The translations under genes and the position numbers were made by a program. Shown piece by piece: positions 15,401-20,962 of a stretch of 20,962 bases of DNA (the stretch's first letter is position 1; the number at the start of each line of letters is the position of its first letter). The DNA is from DATKSG01 sp035531775 (GTDB lineage Bacteria > Actinomycetota > Acidimicrobiia > Acidimicrobiales > UBA8190). The notes under the pieces are model-generated. The model worked only from the letters and a program-made list of their open reading frames with translations, did no database searches and had not been told where the DNA came from. The stretch is from the NCBI GenBank assembly GCA_035531775.1, contig DATKSG010000030.1, positions 1-20,962 of the forward strand, in the 5' to 3' direction.

Positions 15401-15442
15401 CTGCACCACTTACGTCCGCCTAGACACCATTCGCTGCACCAC
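15401..15442 (+). repeat. Pair of 9-bp direct repeats upstream of the PaaK-like gene
   Basis: CTGCACCAC occurs at 15401-15409 and 15434-15442, 33 bp apart (about three helical turns), within the 89-bp gap before the PaaK-like gene. TAGACACCAT (15421-15430) between them contains a weak -10-like sequence. They could be activator sites; with such short repeats chance is a real alternative. Confidence 0.3.
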
Positions 15443-15444
15443 AC

Positions 15445-15452
15445 AGGAGGGG
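15445..15452 (+). promoter_or_regulatory. Strong Shine-Dalgarno of the PaaK-like gene
   Basis: AGGAGGGG lies 8 nt before the ATG at 15461. It fixes that start against the longer open frame upstream and contrasts with the leaderless or coupled starts of most neighbours. Confidence 0.75.
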
Positions 15453-15460
15453 AACCACCA

Positions 15461-16783
15461 ATGCCCGACTACGGCCCCGAGGTCATAGGCCCGCCGCCAC
15501 GCGACACGGCCCAGCAGTTCTGGGATCCCGAGATCCAGACCATGGACCGCGAACGCCTCCAGGCATTGCAACAGCAGCGCCTGCAGACGCTGCTGCGCAA
15601 GGTCTTCGACACGCCGGTGCCGCTGTTCAAGCGCAAGCTCGAGAGCGCGGGCATCAAGGCGGCCGAGGACGTGAAGACGGTGGAGGACCTCCGTCACGTG
15701 CCGCTCACCTTGAAGCAGGACCTGCGCGACTCCGAGTCGGCCGAGCCTCCGTGGGGCGACTACCGCTTCACGAGCCCCCGCGCCGCCGTGCGCATCGGCA
15801 CGTCCACCGGCACCACCGGCACCCCCACCATCTCGATCTGGACCCGGCGCGACCTGTGGATCGAGTACGAGTCCTCGGCCCGGACCTGGTGGCGCTACGG
15901 GCACCGGCCCGGCATGATCGCCACCCACGCCCACCCGGCCTACCTCTACGGCGGCGGGCCAATGCTGTCGGGCTCGTATGAGTACTTCGGCTTCCTGAAC
16001 ATCTGGGTGCCCCCGCCCGACACCGACGAGGCGGCCGAGCAGGGCCTGCGCTTTTGGACCCGGGTCAAGCCCGACATCCCCTTCATGGGCTTCTCGACGG
16101 GGCGGTTCTTCGAGGTGGCGGCCAAGCTCGGCATCAACCCCAAAGACGCCGGCCTCGAGTTCAAGGGCCTCCCCGGCTTCGGCCTGGGCAAGGGCATGCC
16201 CCTCATGACGGCCGGGGCCGAGTGCTACGCCTACGTCGGCGGGGCGTGCGGCAAGTCGCCCGGCGCCCACATCAACGAGGACTGGGCCGTGGTCCAGGCC
16301 GTGGACCCCGCCACCGGCGAGGAGGTGCCCGACGGCGAGTGGGGCGACCTGGTGGTTACCACCTTGGACCGCGACAACGGCTTGCTGCGATACGACCTGG
16401 AGGAGGCCTGCGCCATCCTGCGGGAGCCGTGCCCGTGCGGCGAGACCAGCATCCGGGGCCTGTGGGGCGGGCGCTTCAAGGACCTCATCGCCGCCCAGGG
16501 CAAGCGCTTCCAGGCCAACGAGGTCGAGTCGGCGCTGCGCAAGGTGCCCGAGGTCAACGATCCCAGCCTCGAATGGCAGATGGTGCGCCCCACCGACGAC
16601 ACCGCGCCGCTCAAGGTGCGCGTGGAGCGCGGCGGCGGTGCCGGAGGCGACAACGCCGACACGGCGGCCAAGTGCGCTACAGCGGTGCGCGAAGCGCTCG
16701 GCATCGACGCCGAGATCGACCTGCTCGAGCGCGAGACCATCCCGCGTTCGGGCTACAAGGCGGCCCGGGTGGTAGACGAATGA
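15461..16783 (+). CDS. PaaK-like phenylacetate-CoA ligase family protein
   Basis: This 440-residue AMP-forming ligase has phenylacetate-CoA ligase length and layout, and probably makes the CoA thioester of an aromatic or cyclic acid. The P-loop is STGTTGTPT (115-123). The usual YGxTE motif is not recognisable: the segment reads AGAECYAYVGGAC (251-263), keeping only the acid. Cys317 and the CPCG pair Cys324/Cys326 form a cysteine cluster of the kind found before GRxKD in PaaK relatives, possibly a zinc site. The hinge reads GRFKDLIAAQGKRFQANEVE (337-356), and the C-terminal catalytic lysine is probably Lys433 in RSGYKAARVVD. Its stop overlaps the start of the next ligase homologue (ATGA), linking the two in one operon. 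Confidence 0.88.
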   Translation: MPDYGPEVIGPPPRDTAQQFWDPEIQTMDRERLQALQQQRLQTLLRKVFDTPVPLFKRKLESAGIKAAEDVKTVEDLRHVPLTLKQDLRDSESAEPPWGDYRFTSPRAAVRIGTSTGTTGTPTISIWTRRDLWIEYESSARTWWRYGHRPGMIATHAHPAYLYGGGPMLSGSYEYFGFLNIWVPPPDTDEAAEQGLRFWTRVKPDIPFMGFSTGRFFEVAAKLGINPKDAGLEFKGLPGFGLGKGMPLMTAGAECYAYVGGACGKSPGAHINEDWAVVQAVDPATGEEVPDGEWGDLVVTTLDRDNGLLRYDLEEACAILREPCPCGETSIRGLWGGRFKDLIAAQGKRFQANEVESALRKVPEVNDPSLEWQMVRPTDDTAPLKVRVERGGGAGGDNADTAAKCATAVREALGIDAEIDLLERETIPRSGYKAARVVDE

Positions 16784-18324
16784 CGGCGCCCGGGCACCTG
16801 CACCAGCACACCATGGCCGACGTGGTCCGCGGGCACGCCCGCAACCGGCCGACGGGCAGCGCCGTGGTGTGCGGGGACGACCGCCTCGACTACGCCGCCC
16901 TGCAAGGGGGCGTCAACCAACTGGCCAACGCCCTGCTCGAGGCCGGGGTGGGCCACGGCGACCGCCTGCTGTGGCTGGGCCAGAACTGCCACCGCCTGCT
17001 CGAAGGCCTGCTGGCGGCGGCCAAGATCGGCGCAGTGTTCTGCCCGGCCAACTGGCGACAGAGCGCGGCCGAGTTCGCCTTCGTCATCGACGACTGCGAG
17101 CCGGCCGTGGTGTTCTGGCAGGAGGCCGAGATGGGCGACGCGCTGCGCCAGGCTCGGGCCGACACCGACTCCAAGGCCCTGTGGCTCCAGCACGACGGGC
17201 ACGGGGACGGCAGCTACGAGGCCTTCGTGGCCCAGGGTGCGGACACCGAGCCGGGCACCGACGTGGACGAGGGCGACGCCGTGCTCATGATGTACACGGC
17301 CGCCTTCACCGGCCTGCCCAACGGAGCGCTGCTGTCGCACCGCTCTCTCGTCCACCAGGGCTCGTTCATGGCTCAGCTCCAGGGCATCGGCCCCGACTAC
17401 GTGTACCTGAACTGCGGCCCGCTGTTCCACGTGGCCACCTTCATGACCACGTTGGCCACCTTGGTCTCCGGCGGCACCAACGTCTTCACGCCGCGCGCCG
17501 ATGCCGAGGAGCTGTGCCGGCTCATCGCCGAGGAGCACTGCACTGGGGCCTTCGTGATGCCCCCGACCATGGACCAGATCGTCGAGCTCAACGCCGAGGG
17601 GCGCTTCGACCTGAAGAGCCTGCGCACCTTCGCCGGCAAGCCGGCGTGGACCGCCATGGTCAGCGTCGACGCGAGCCCTTGGGGCCGCAAGCCGGCCGGC
17701 TACGGCCAGACCGAGGTCATGGGCCTGGCCACCTTCAACGCCTTGGAGCCGAGCCTCGGCAGTCACGGCCGCCCGGCTCCCTTCGTGCGCATCGGTGTCC
17801 TCGACCCCGACGGGGCCGAGCTCGGCCCGGGCCACACCGGCGAGATCTGCGTGCGCGGCGCCACCGTCATGAACGGCTATCACCATCGCCCCGAGCTAAA
17901 CGCCGAGCGCCAGGCCGGGGGCTGGCACCACACCAACGACCTCGGGCGCCTCGAAGAGGACGGCTCGCTCACCTTCATCGGCCCGAGGACGAGGCTCATC
18001 AAGTCGGCGGCCGAGAACATCTATCCCATCGAGGTGGAGAACTGCCTGAAGGCGCATCCGGCGGTGGCCGACGCCGCTGTGATCGGCGTGCCCGACGCCA
18101 CCTGGGGTCAGAACGTCAAGGCCGTGGTGGTGCTGCGCCCCGACCAGACGATCAGCGCCGAGGAGCTCATCGGGCACTGCCGCGACCAGATCGCCTCCTA
18201 CAAGAAGCCCAAGTCGGTCGAGTTCCTAGACGAACTGCCGCGCCAGGGCTGGGCCGTGGACTACCAGGCGCTCGACAGCCGTTTCGGTGGCGGTGGCTAC
18301 CCCGGGGCGGGCGCCCGCTCGTGA
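16780..18324 (+). CDS. ANL-superfamily acyl-CoA synthetase homologue with altered catalytic motifs
   Basis: This 514-residue protein has the full length and fold signature of AMP-forming acyl-CoA synthetases: YGQTEV (308-313), a GEICVRG strand (354-360) and the NIYPIEVE segment (413-420). The catalytic motifs are altered. The P-loop YTSGTTGxPKG reads YTAAFTGLPNG (172-182), losing Ser, Gly, Thr and the Lys; TGD reads TND (385-387); and the C-terminal LPRTxxGK lysine is absent, the region reading LPRQGWAVDYQALD (486-499) before a Gly-rich tail. The frame is intact and nothing suggests decay, so this looks like a maintained variant subfamily whose activity is uncertain. It overlaps the PaaK-like gene at its start (ATGA) and the MDR gene at its end (GTGA). 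Confidence 0.86.
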   Translation: MTAPGHLHQHTMADVVRGHARNRPTGSAVVCGDDRLDYAALQGGVNQLANALLEAGVGHGDRLLWLGQNCHRLLEGLLAAAKIGAVFCPANWRQSAAEFAFVIDDCEPAVVFWQEAEMGDALRQARADTDSKALWLQHDGHGDGSYEAFVAQGADTEPGTDVDEGDAVLMMYTAAFTGLPNGALLSHRSLVHQGSFMAQLQGIGPDYVYLNCGPLFHVATFMTTLATLVSGGTNVFTPRADAEELCRLIAEEHCTGAFVMPPTMDQIVELNAEGRFDLKSLRTFAGKPAWTAMVSVDASPWGRKPAGYGQTEVMGLATFNALEPSLGSHGRPAPFVRIGVLDPDGAELGPGHTGEICVRGATVMNGYHHRPELNAERQAGGWHHTNDLGRLEEDGSLTFIGPRTRLIKSAAENIYPIEVENCLKAHPAVADAAVIGVPDATWGQNVKAVVVLRPDQTISAEELIGHCRDQIASYKKPKSVEFLDELPRQGWAVDYQALDSRFGGGGYPGAGARS

Positions 18325-19286
18325 GAGCAGCCCTCATCGACGCCCCCGGTGGCCCCGAGGTCCTGCGCTACGGCGAGGTCCCCGATCCCGTCCCCGGACC
18401 TGGTGACGTGCTCATCGAGGTGGAGGCCATCGCCGTCGAGGGCGGCGACACCTTGGCCCGGGCCGAAGCCGAGCCGGCTCACTTCCCCCACATCGTGGGC
18501 TACCAGTGTGGCGGCACCGTGATCGCCGTGGGCCAGGACGTGAGCTCGGTGGCCGTTGGCGACCGGGTGGTGGGCGTGGAGCTCGACGGATCGCACGCCG
18601 AGCTCCGGGTGGTACCCGAAGCCTTCTGCTGGGCGGTGCCGGGGAGCCTGTCAGTGCCCGAAGCGGCCTGCGTGCCCATCGCCTTCGCCACGGCTCACGA
18701 CTGCCTGTTCGAGTTCGGGCGCCTACAGCGTGGCGAGGTGGCGCTCGTCCATGCCGGAGCGGGCGGTGTGGGGGTGGCCGCCATACAACTGGCCAAGCGG
18801 GCCGGGGCCCGGGTGCTGGCCACCGCGTCGAGCGCCGAGCGCCTCGAGCGCCTGGTGGCGCTGGGCCTCGACGACGGGATCGACTACACCACAGCCGACT
18901 TCGCCGAGGAGGTGCGCCGGCTCACCGACGGACATGGCGCCGACGTGGTGGTGGACTCGGTGGGCACCACCTTGCCGGGCAGCCTGCGCTGTCTGGCCTA
19001 CCGGGGCCGGTGCGTCACGGTGGGCGACGCCGGACGGCACCGGGGCGAGCCTTTGGACATCTCGACGCTGCGGGCCAACAACCAGACCTTGGCCGGCTAC
19101 TTCCTCGGAGCCGAGCTCTTCACCGGCACCCGGGCCCGACAATTGGTGACCGACCTCCTAGACGAGGTGGCCCAAGGCACCTTGCGGGTGGTCATCGACC
19201 AGAGCTTCCCCTTGTCCGAAGCAGCCGCCGCCCACGCCTACATCGAGAGCCGCCGGGCCTTCGGGCGGGTTCTGCTCGTCCCCTGA
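18321..19286 (+). CDS. Zinc-free MDR oxidoreductase, quinone oxidoreductase-like
   Basis: This 321-residue medium-chain reductase resembles NADPH:quinone oxidoreductases and enoyl reductases. It opens with MRAALIDAPGGPEVL and has the nucleotide-binding motif HAGAGGVG (144-151), followed by AIQLAKRAGARVLATASS. It lacks both the catalytic Cys/His zinc ligands and the four-cysteine structural lobe seen in the dehydrogenase at 2800, so it is expected to reduce C=C or quinone-type bonds with NADPH. The GTG start overlaps the ligase stop (GTGA), making it the last gene of the PaaK-like operon. In context it may reduce an enoyl-CoA or enone intermediate of the pathway; this is inferred. Confidence 0.9.
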   Translation: MRAALIDAPGGPEVLRYGEVPDPVPGPGDVLIEVEAIAVEGGDTLARAEAEPAHFPHIVGYQCGGTVIAVGQDVSSVAVGDRVVGVELDGSHAELRVVPEAFCWAVPGSLSVPEAACVPIAFATAHDCLFEFGRLQRGEVALVHAGAGGVGVAAIQLAKRAGARVLATASSAERLERLVALGLDDGIDYTTADFAEEVRRLTDGHGADVVVDSVGTTLPGSLRCLAYRGRCVTVGDAGRHRGEPLDISTLRANNQTLAGYFLGAELFTGTRARQLVTDLLDEVAQGTLRVVIDQSFPLSEAAAAHAYIESRRAFGRVLLVP

Positions 19287-19354
19287 CACCCACCGTTCAC
19301 CTGCGCTTCTCGCGCTGTTCACGGCGCTCGCACGGAGGGGTAACGACGGTGCCG

Positions 19355-19360
19355 TACCAT
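19355..19360 (+). promoter_or_regulatory. -10 box of the cyclic-nucleotide-binding protein gene
   Basis: TACCAT lies 6 nt before the ATG at 19367, the same arrangement as at the SDR and acyl-CoA dehydrogenase genes. The same promoter would give a 45-nt leader if translation starts at the ATG at 19412. Confidence 0.45.
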
Positions 19361-19366
19361 CGACCC

Positions 19367-19846
19367 ATGGCCGACACCGCGAGCTCCGACTCCGGTCGAC
19401 AGAGGAGGACGATGAGAAGACGCGCACCACGACACGCCAACCCGGCGGGACTCGACGGGATGTGGCTGTTCGAGGGATGCACGCCCAAGGAACACAAGAA
19501 GCTGCGGAACATCGGCACCCGCGTGCGTGTGCCGGGTGGGCGGACGGTGTGCATAGAAGGCGGGCACGGCACCGACGTGGTCGTGGTGGTGGAGGGGATG
19601 GCCTCGTGTCACGTACGAGGCGAGACGGTGGCCAACTTCGGGCCCGGGGACTTCTTCGGCGAGGTGTCGGCGCTCGACGGCGGGCGGCGCACGGCCACGG
19701 TGGTGGCCGACACCGATATGGACGTGCTGGTGCTCGGTCGCGCCGAGTTCGACCACCTGCTGTTGATCTCGCCCGAGGTCGCTCGGCGCATGCTCCATGT
19801 GGCGGCCGGCCGGCTGCGGCAGGCCAACCGGCTGGTCCCGGCTTAG
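19367..19846 (+). CDS. Stand-alone cyclic-nucleotide-binding domain protein
   Basis: This protein of 159 residues (144 from the inner start) consists almost entirely of one CRP-type cNMP-binding beta-roll. The phosphate-binding cassette is recognisable: GDFFGEVSAL (94-103) with Glu99, then GRRTATV (106-112) with Arg108, so ligand binding is plausible. No C-terminal helix-turn-helix follows; the chain ends 20 residues after ISPEVARR, so it is not a CRP-type DNA-binding regulator. Two starts are credible. The ATG at 19367 sits 6 nt after a -10 box (leaderless), and the ATG at 19412 has AGAGGAGG (19401-19408) only 3 nt upstream. The first 15-25 residues are Ser/Arg-rich and outside the domain. 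It is 80 bp after the MDR gene and convergent with the SDR at 19866. Confidence 0.85.
   Translation: MADTASSDSGRQRRTMRRRAPRHANPAGLDGMWLFEGCTPKEHKKLRNIGTRVRVPGGRTVCIEGGHGTDVVVVVEGMASCHVRGETVANFGPGDFFGEVSALDGGRRTATVVADTDMDVLVLGRAEFDHLLLISPEVARRMLHVAAGRLRQANRLVPA
19401..19408 (+). promoter_or_regulatory. Internal Shine-Dalgarno pointing to an alternative start
   Basis: AGAGGAGG followed by ACG and an in-frame ATG at 19412. It is one of the best Shine-Dalgarno matches in the window though closely spaced. It suggests the cyclic-nucleotide-binding protein may begin here instead of at 19367, or have two forms. Confidence 0.5.
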
Positions 19847-19865
19847 GTCACCGGGCGCACAGGGG

Positions 19866-20672
19866 CTACAGGCGCTTCATCACCGAGCCGGCGATCCGGC
19901 GGGTGAGGGGCCGGGGCGAGAAGCGTGGCGATGCGGCCGTGATCTTGTTGACCAGGCCCGGCACGCACATGGCCTGGTTGCGCTCCAAGGCGGCCAGGCC
20001 CTGGCGCACCACGTCGTCGGGCTCGCTCCAGGCGAAGCCCGGAAGGCCCTTGGCCTCGATGCCGGCATTGGCCTGAAAGTGGGTGCGGGTGAATCCGGGA
20101 CAGAGCACGGTGACGTGGACGCCGCTCGGGGCCAACTCGTCGTGAAGGGCCTCTGAGAACATGAGGACGAAGCCCTTGGACGCCGAGTACGTGGCGCTGT
20201 TCGGCGTGGCGGCGAAGGCGGCCACCGAAGCCACGTTCAAGATCCGCCCGTGGCCTCGTGGCGCCATGACGGCGGCCGCCGCGTGGCTGAGGGCCACCAG
20301 AGCCAGCACGTTGACCTCGACCATGCCGAGCTCCTGCTCGGTGCCGTGGCCGCTCACCGGGCCGTAGAAGCCGAAGCCGGCGTTGTTCACCACCGTGTCC
20401 ACCGGCGCCCCGGTGGCGATGCGCTCGGCCACGGTGTCGAGCTGGTCGCGCGCCGACAGGTCGGCCACCAGCACCTCGCACGAGGCACCCTGCGCCGAGG
20501 ACAGCTCGCCGGCCAGGCTCTCGAGCACGTCGCCGCTTCGGGCCACCAGCACCAGGTCGTGCCCGGCCGTCGCCAGCTGGCGGGCGAAGCAGGCCCCGAG
20601 GCCCGACGAGGCTCCGGTCACCAGGGCCAGCGGCCGCCGGGTGGTGCCCGTCGGTCCGCTCGGCGCGGTCAC
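19866..20672 (-). CDS. Short-chain dehydrogenase/reductase (SDR)
   Basis: This 268-residue classical SDR has TGASSGLG (19-26), an intact NNAG (96-99), Asn121, Ser149, Tyr162 and Lys166 (YSASK), and CPGFTRTHF after the active site. This is the common actinobacterial group of dehydrogenases or reductases for hydroxyl/keto groups on lipids and related compounds; the substrate is unknown. The GTG at 20672 overlaps the stop of the upstream acyl-CoA dehydrogenase gene (GTGA) and is chosen for that reason; the in-frame ATG at 20861 lies inside that gene. It converges with the cyclic-nucleotide-binding protein gene, leaving 19 bp between the stops and no visible terminator. Confidence 0.88.
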   Translation of the reverse strand: MTAPSGPTGTTRRPLALVTGASSGLGACFARQLATAGHDLVLVARSGDVLESLAGELSSAQGASCEVLVADLSARDQLDTVAERIATGAPVDTVVNNAGFGFYGPVSGHGTEQELGMVEVNVLALVALSHAAAAVMAPRGHGRILNVASVAAFAATPNSATYSASKGFVLMFSEALHDELAPSGVHVTVLCPGFTRTHFQANAGIEAKGLPGFAWSEPDDVVRQGLAALERNQAMCVPGLVNKITAASPRFSPRPLTRRIAGSVMKRL

Positions 20673-20962
20673 AGGCCCAGGTGGGCGGCCAGGGCCGCCC
20701 GGTGGGTGGCGGCCGTGCCGAACACGGCGGCCTGGACCTTCTGTCTCTTCACGTACAGGTGCATGTCGTGCTCCCAGGTGTAGCCGATGCCGCCCAGGCA
20801 TTGGATCCCTTCCTGGGCCATGAGCTTCTGGCAGTCGCCGGCGCTGGCTTTGGCCGTCCACACGGCGGCTTCGGCTCGGGGGTCGTCCTCGTCGATGGCG
20901 GCGGCGGCGAAGTAGGTGGTGGCCCGGGCCGACTCCAGGGCCACGAACATGTTGGCCAGCTT
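20669..20962 (-). CDS. Acyl-CoA dehydrogenase, C-terminal part
   Basis: The frame is open to the right edge, so the N-terminus lies outside the window. About 97 residues remain, from the C-terminal helical domain of an acyl-CoA dehydrogenase. The diagnostic stretch is IQCLGGIGYTWEHDMHLYVKR, the FadE form of the flavin-contacting GGxGY/FTWEHxxHLYxRR motif, preceded by the helix KASAGDCQKLMAQEG. The typical FadE closing pattern ends in AAHLGL. It is the upstream partner of the SDR, with a 4-nt stop/start overlap, so an acyl-CoA dehydrogenase/SDR operon continues beyond the window. The acyl chain specificity and the catalytic base cannot be seen. Confidence 0.88.
   Translation of the reverse strand, partial: KLANMFVALESARATTYFAAAAIDEDDPRAEAAVWTAKASAGDCQKLMAQEGIQCLGGIGYTWEHDMHLYVKRQKVQAAVFGTAATHRAALAAHLGL

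Noticed and set aside
16054..17960. Long plus-strand frames in +1/+2 of the ligase genes that look like extensions of the next gene
   Set aside because: The upstream parts are Arg/Gly/Pro-rich and overlap real proteins; only the parts from 16780 and from 18321 onward show family motifs.
19287..19366. Partial repeats (GTTCAC twice, GCGC...GCGC) after the MDR gene as a terminator or operator
   Set aside because: The matches are short and imperfect, with no T-tract and no symmetric site comparable to the TGAC-N6-GTCA palindromes.
1..20962. Mobile element, phage, CRISPR or defence system
   Set aside because: No transposase, integrase, repeat array, attachment-like direct repeat or shift in base composition was seen; gene content is metabolic throughout.

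Overview
This is a roughly 70% G+C window with the gene style of a high-GC actinobacterium. Genes are tightly packed, stop/start overlaps of the ATGA, GTGA and TGATG type are frequent, GTG starts are common, and several starts sit 6-9 nt after a TANNNT -10 box with no Shine-Dalgarno. Nearly every protein belongs to acyl-CoA, aldehyde/alcohol or amidohydrolase metabolism, as in the accessory catabolic regions of soil, marine or freshwater actinobacteria (mycobacteria/rhodococci or Acidimicrobiia; the lineage is my inference). I see no rRNA, tRNA, transposase, integrase, CRISPR array or phage gene, and no gene-free stretch over 300 bases.

Layout. (1) 2-460, plus: the 3' end of a PaiB-type FMN-binding protein, convergent with the next block. 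(2) 468-7101, minus: one operon, in transcription order aldehyde dehydrogenase, D-aminoacylase-like amidohydrolase, zinc alcohol dehydrogenase, and two metal-dependent amidohydrolases (Amidohydro_2). (3) 7102-7180: a divergent control region with two interlocking inverted repeats. (4) 7181-11662, plus: TetR regulator, two more Amidohydro_2 proteins and an acyl-CoA synthetase. (5) 11640-12401, minus: an SDR whose 3' end overlaps the synthetase. (6) 12487-19286, plus: a DUF35 zinc-ribbon/OB protein, a thiolase-like protein without thiolase catalytic residues, an acyl-CoA dehydrogenase, a PaaK-like ligase, an AMP-ligase homologue with damaged catalytic motifs, and a quinone-oxidoreductase-like MDR. 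(7) 19367-19846, plus: a stand-alone cyclic-nucleotide-binding domain protein. (8) 19866-20962, minus: an SDR and the C-terminus of an acyl-CoA dehydrogenase running off the window.

How the genes may work together. Blocks 2 and 4 look like two arms of one TetR-controlled catabolic locus with four paralogous Amidohydro_2 enzymes (hydrolases or decarboxylases), plus enzymes for alcohol/aldehyde oxidation and CoA activation. Block 6 resembles a CoA-dependent side-chain degradation module: ligases activate an acid, the dehydrogenase introduces a double bond, and the DUF35/thiolase-like pair could act as a retro-aldolase, as in the Ltp2-ChsH2 steroid system. No hydratase is present in the window. 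The substrate cannot be read from sequence alone.

The most interesting non-coding signal is the same gapped palindrome, TGAC-N6-GTCA, in two promoter regions 1.7 kb apart (12440-12453 and 14136-14149). It may define a small regulon covering the SDR, the DUF35/thiolase pair and the acyl-CoA dehydrogenase.
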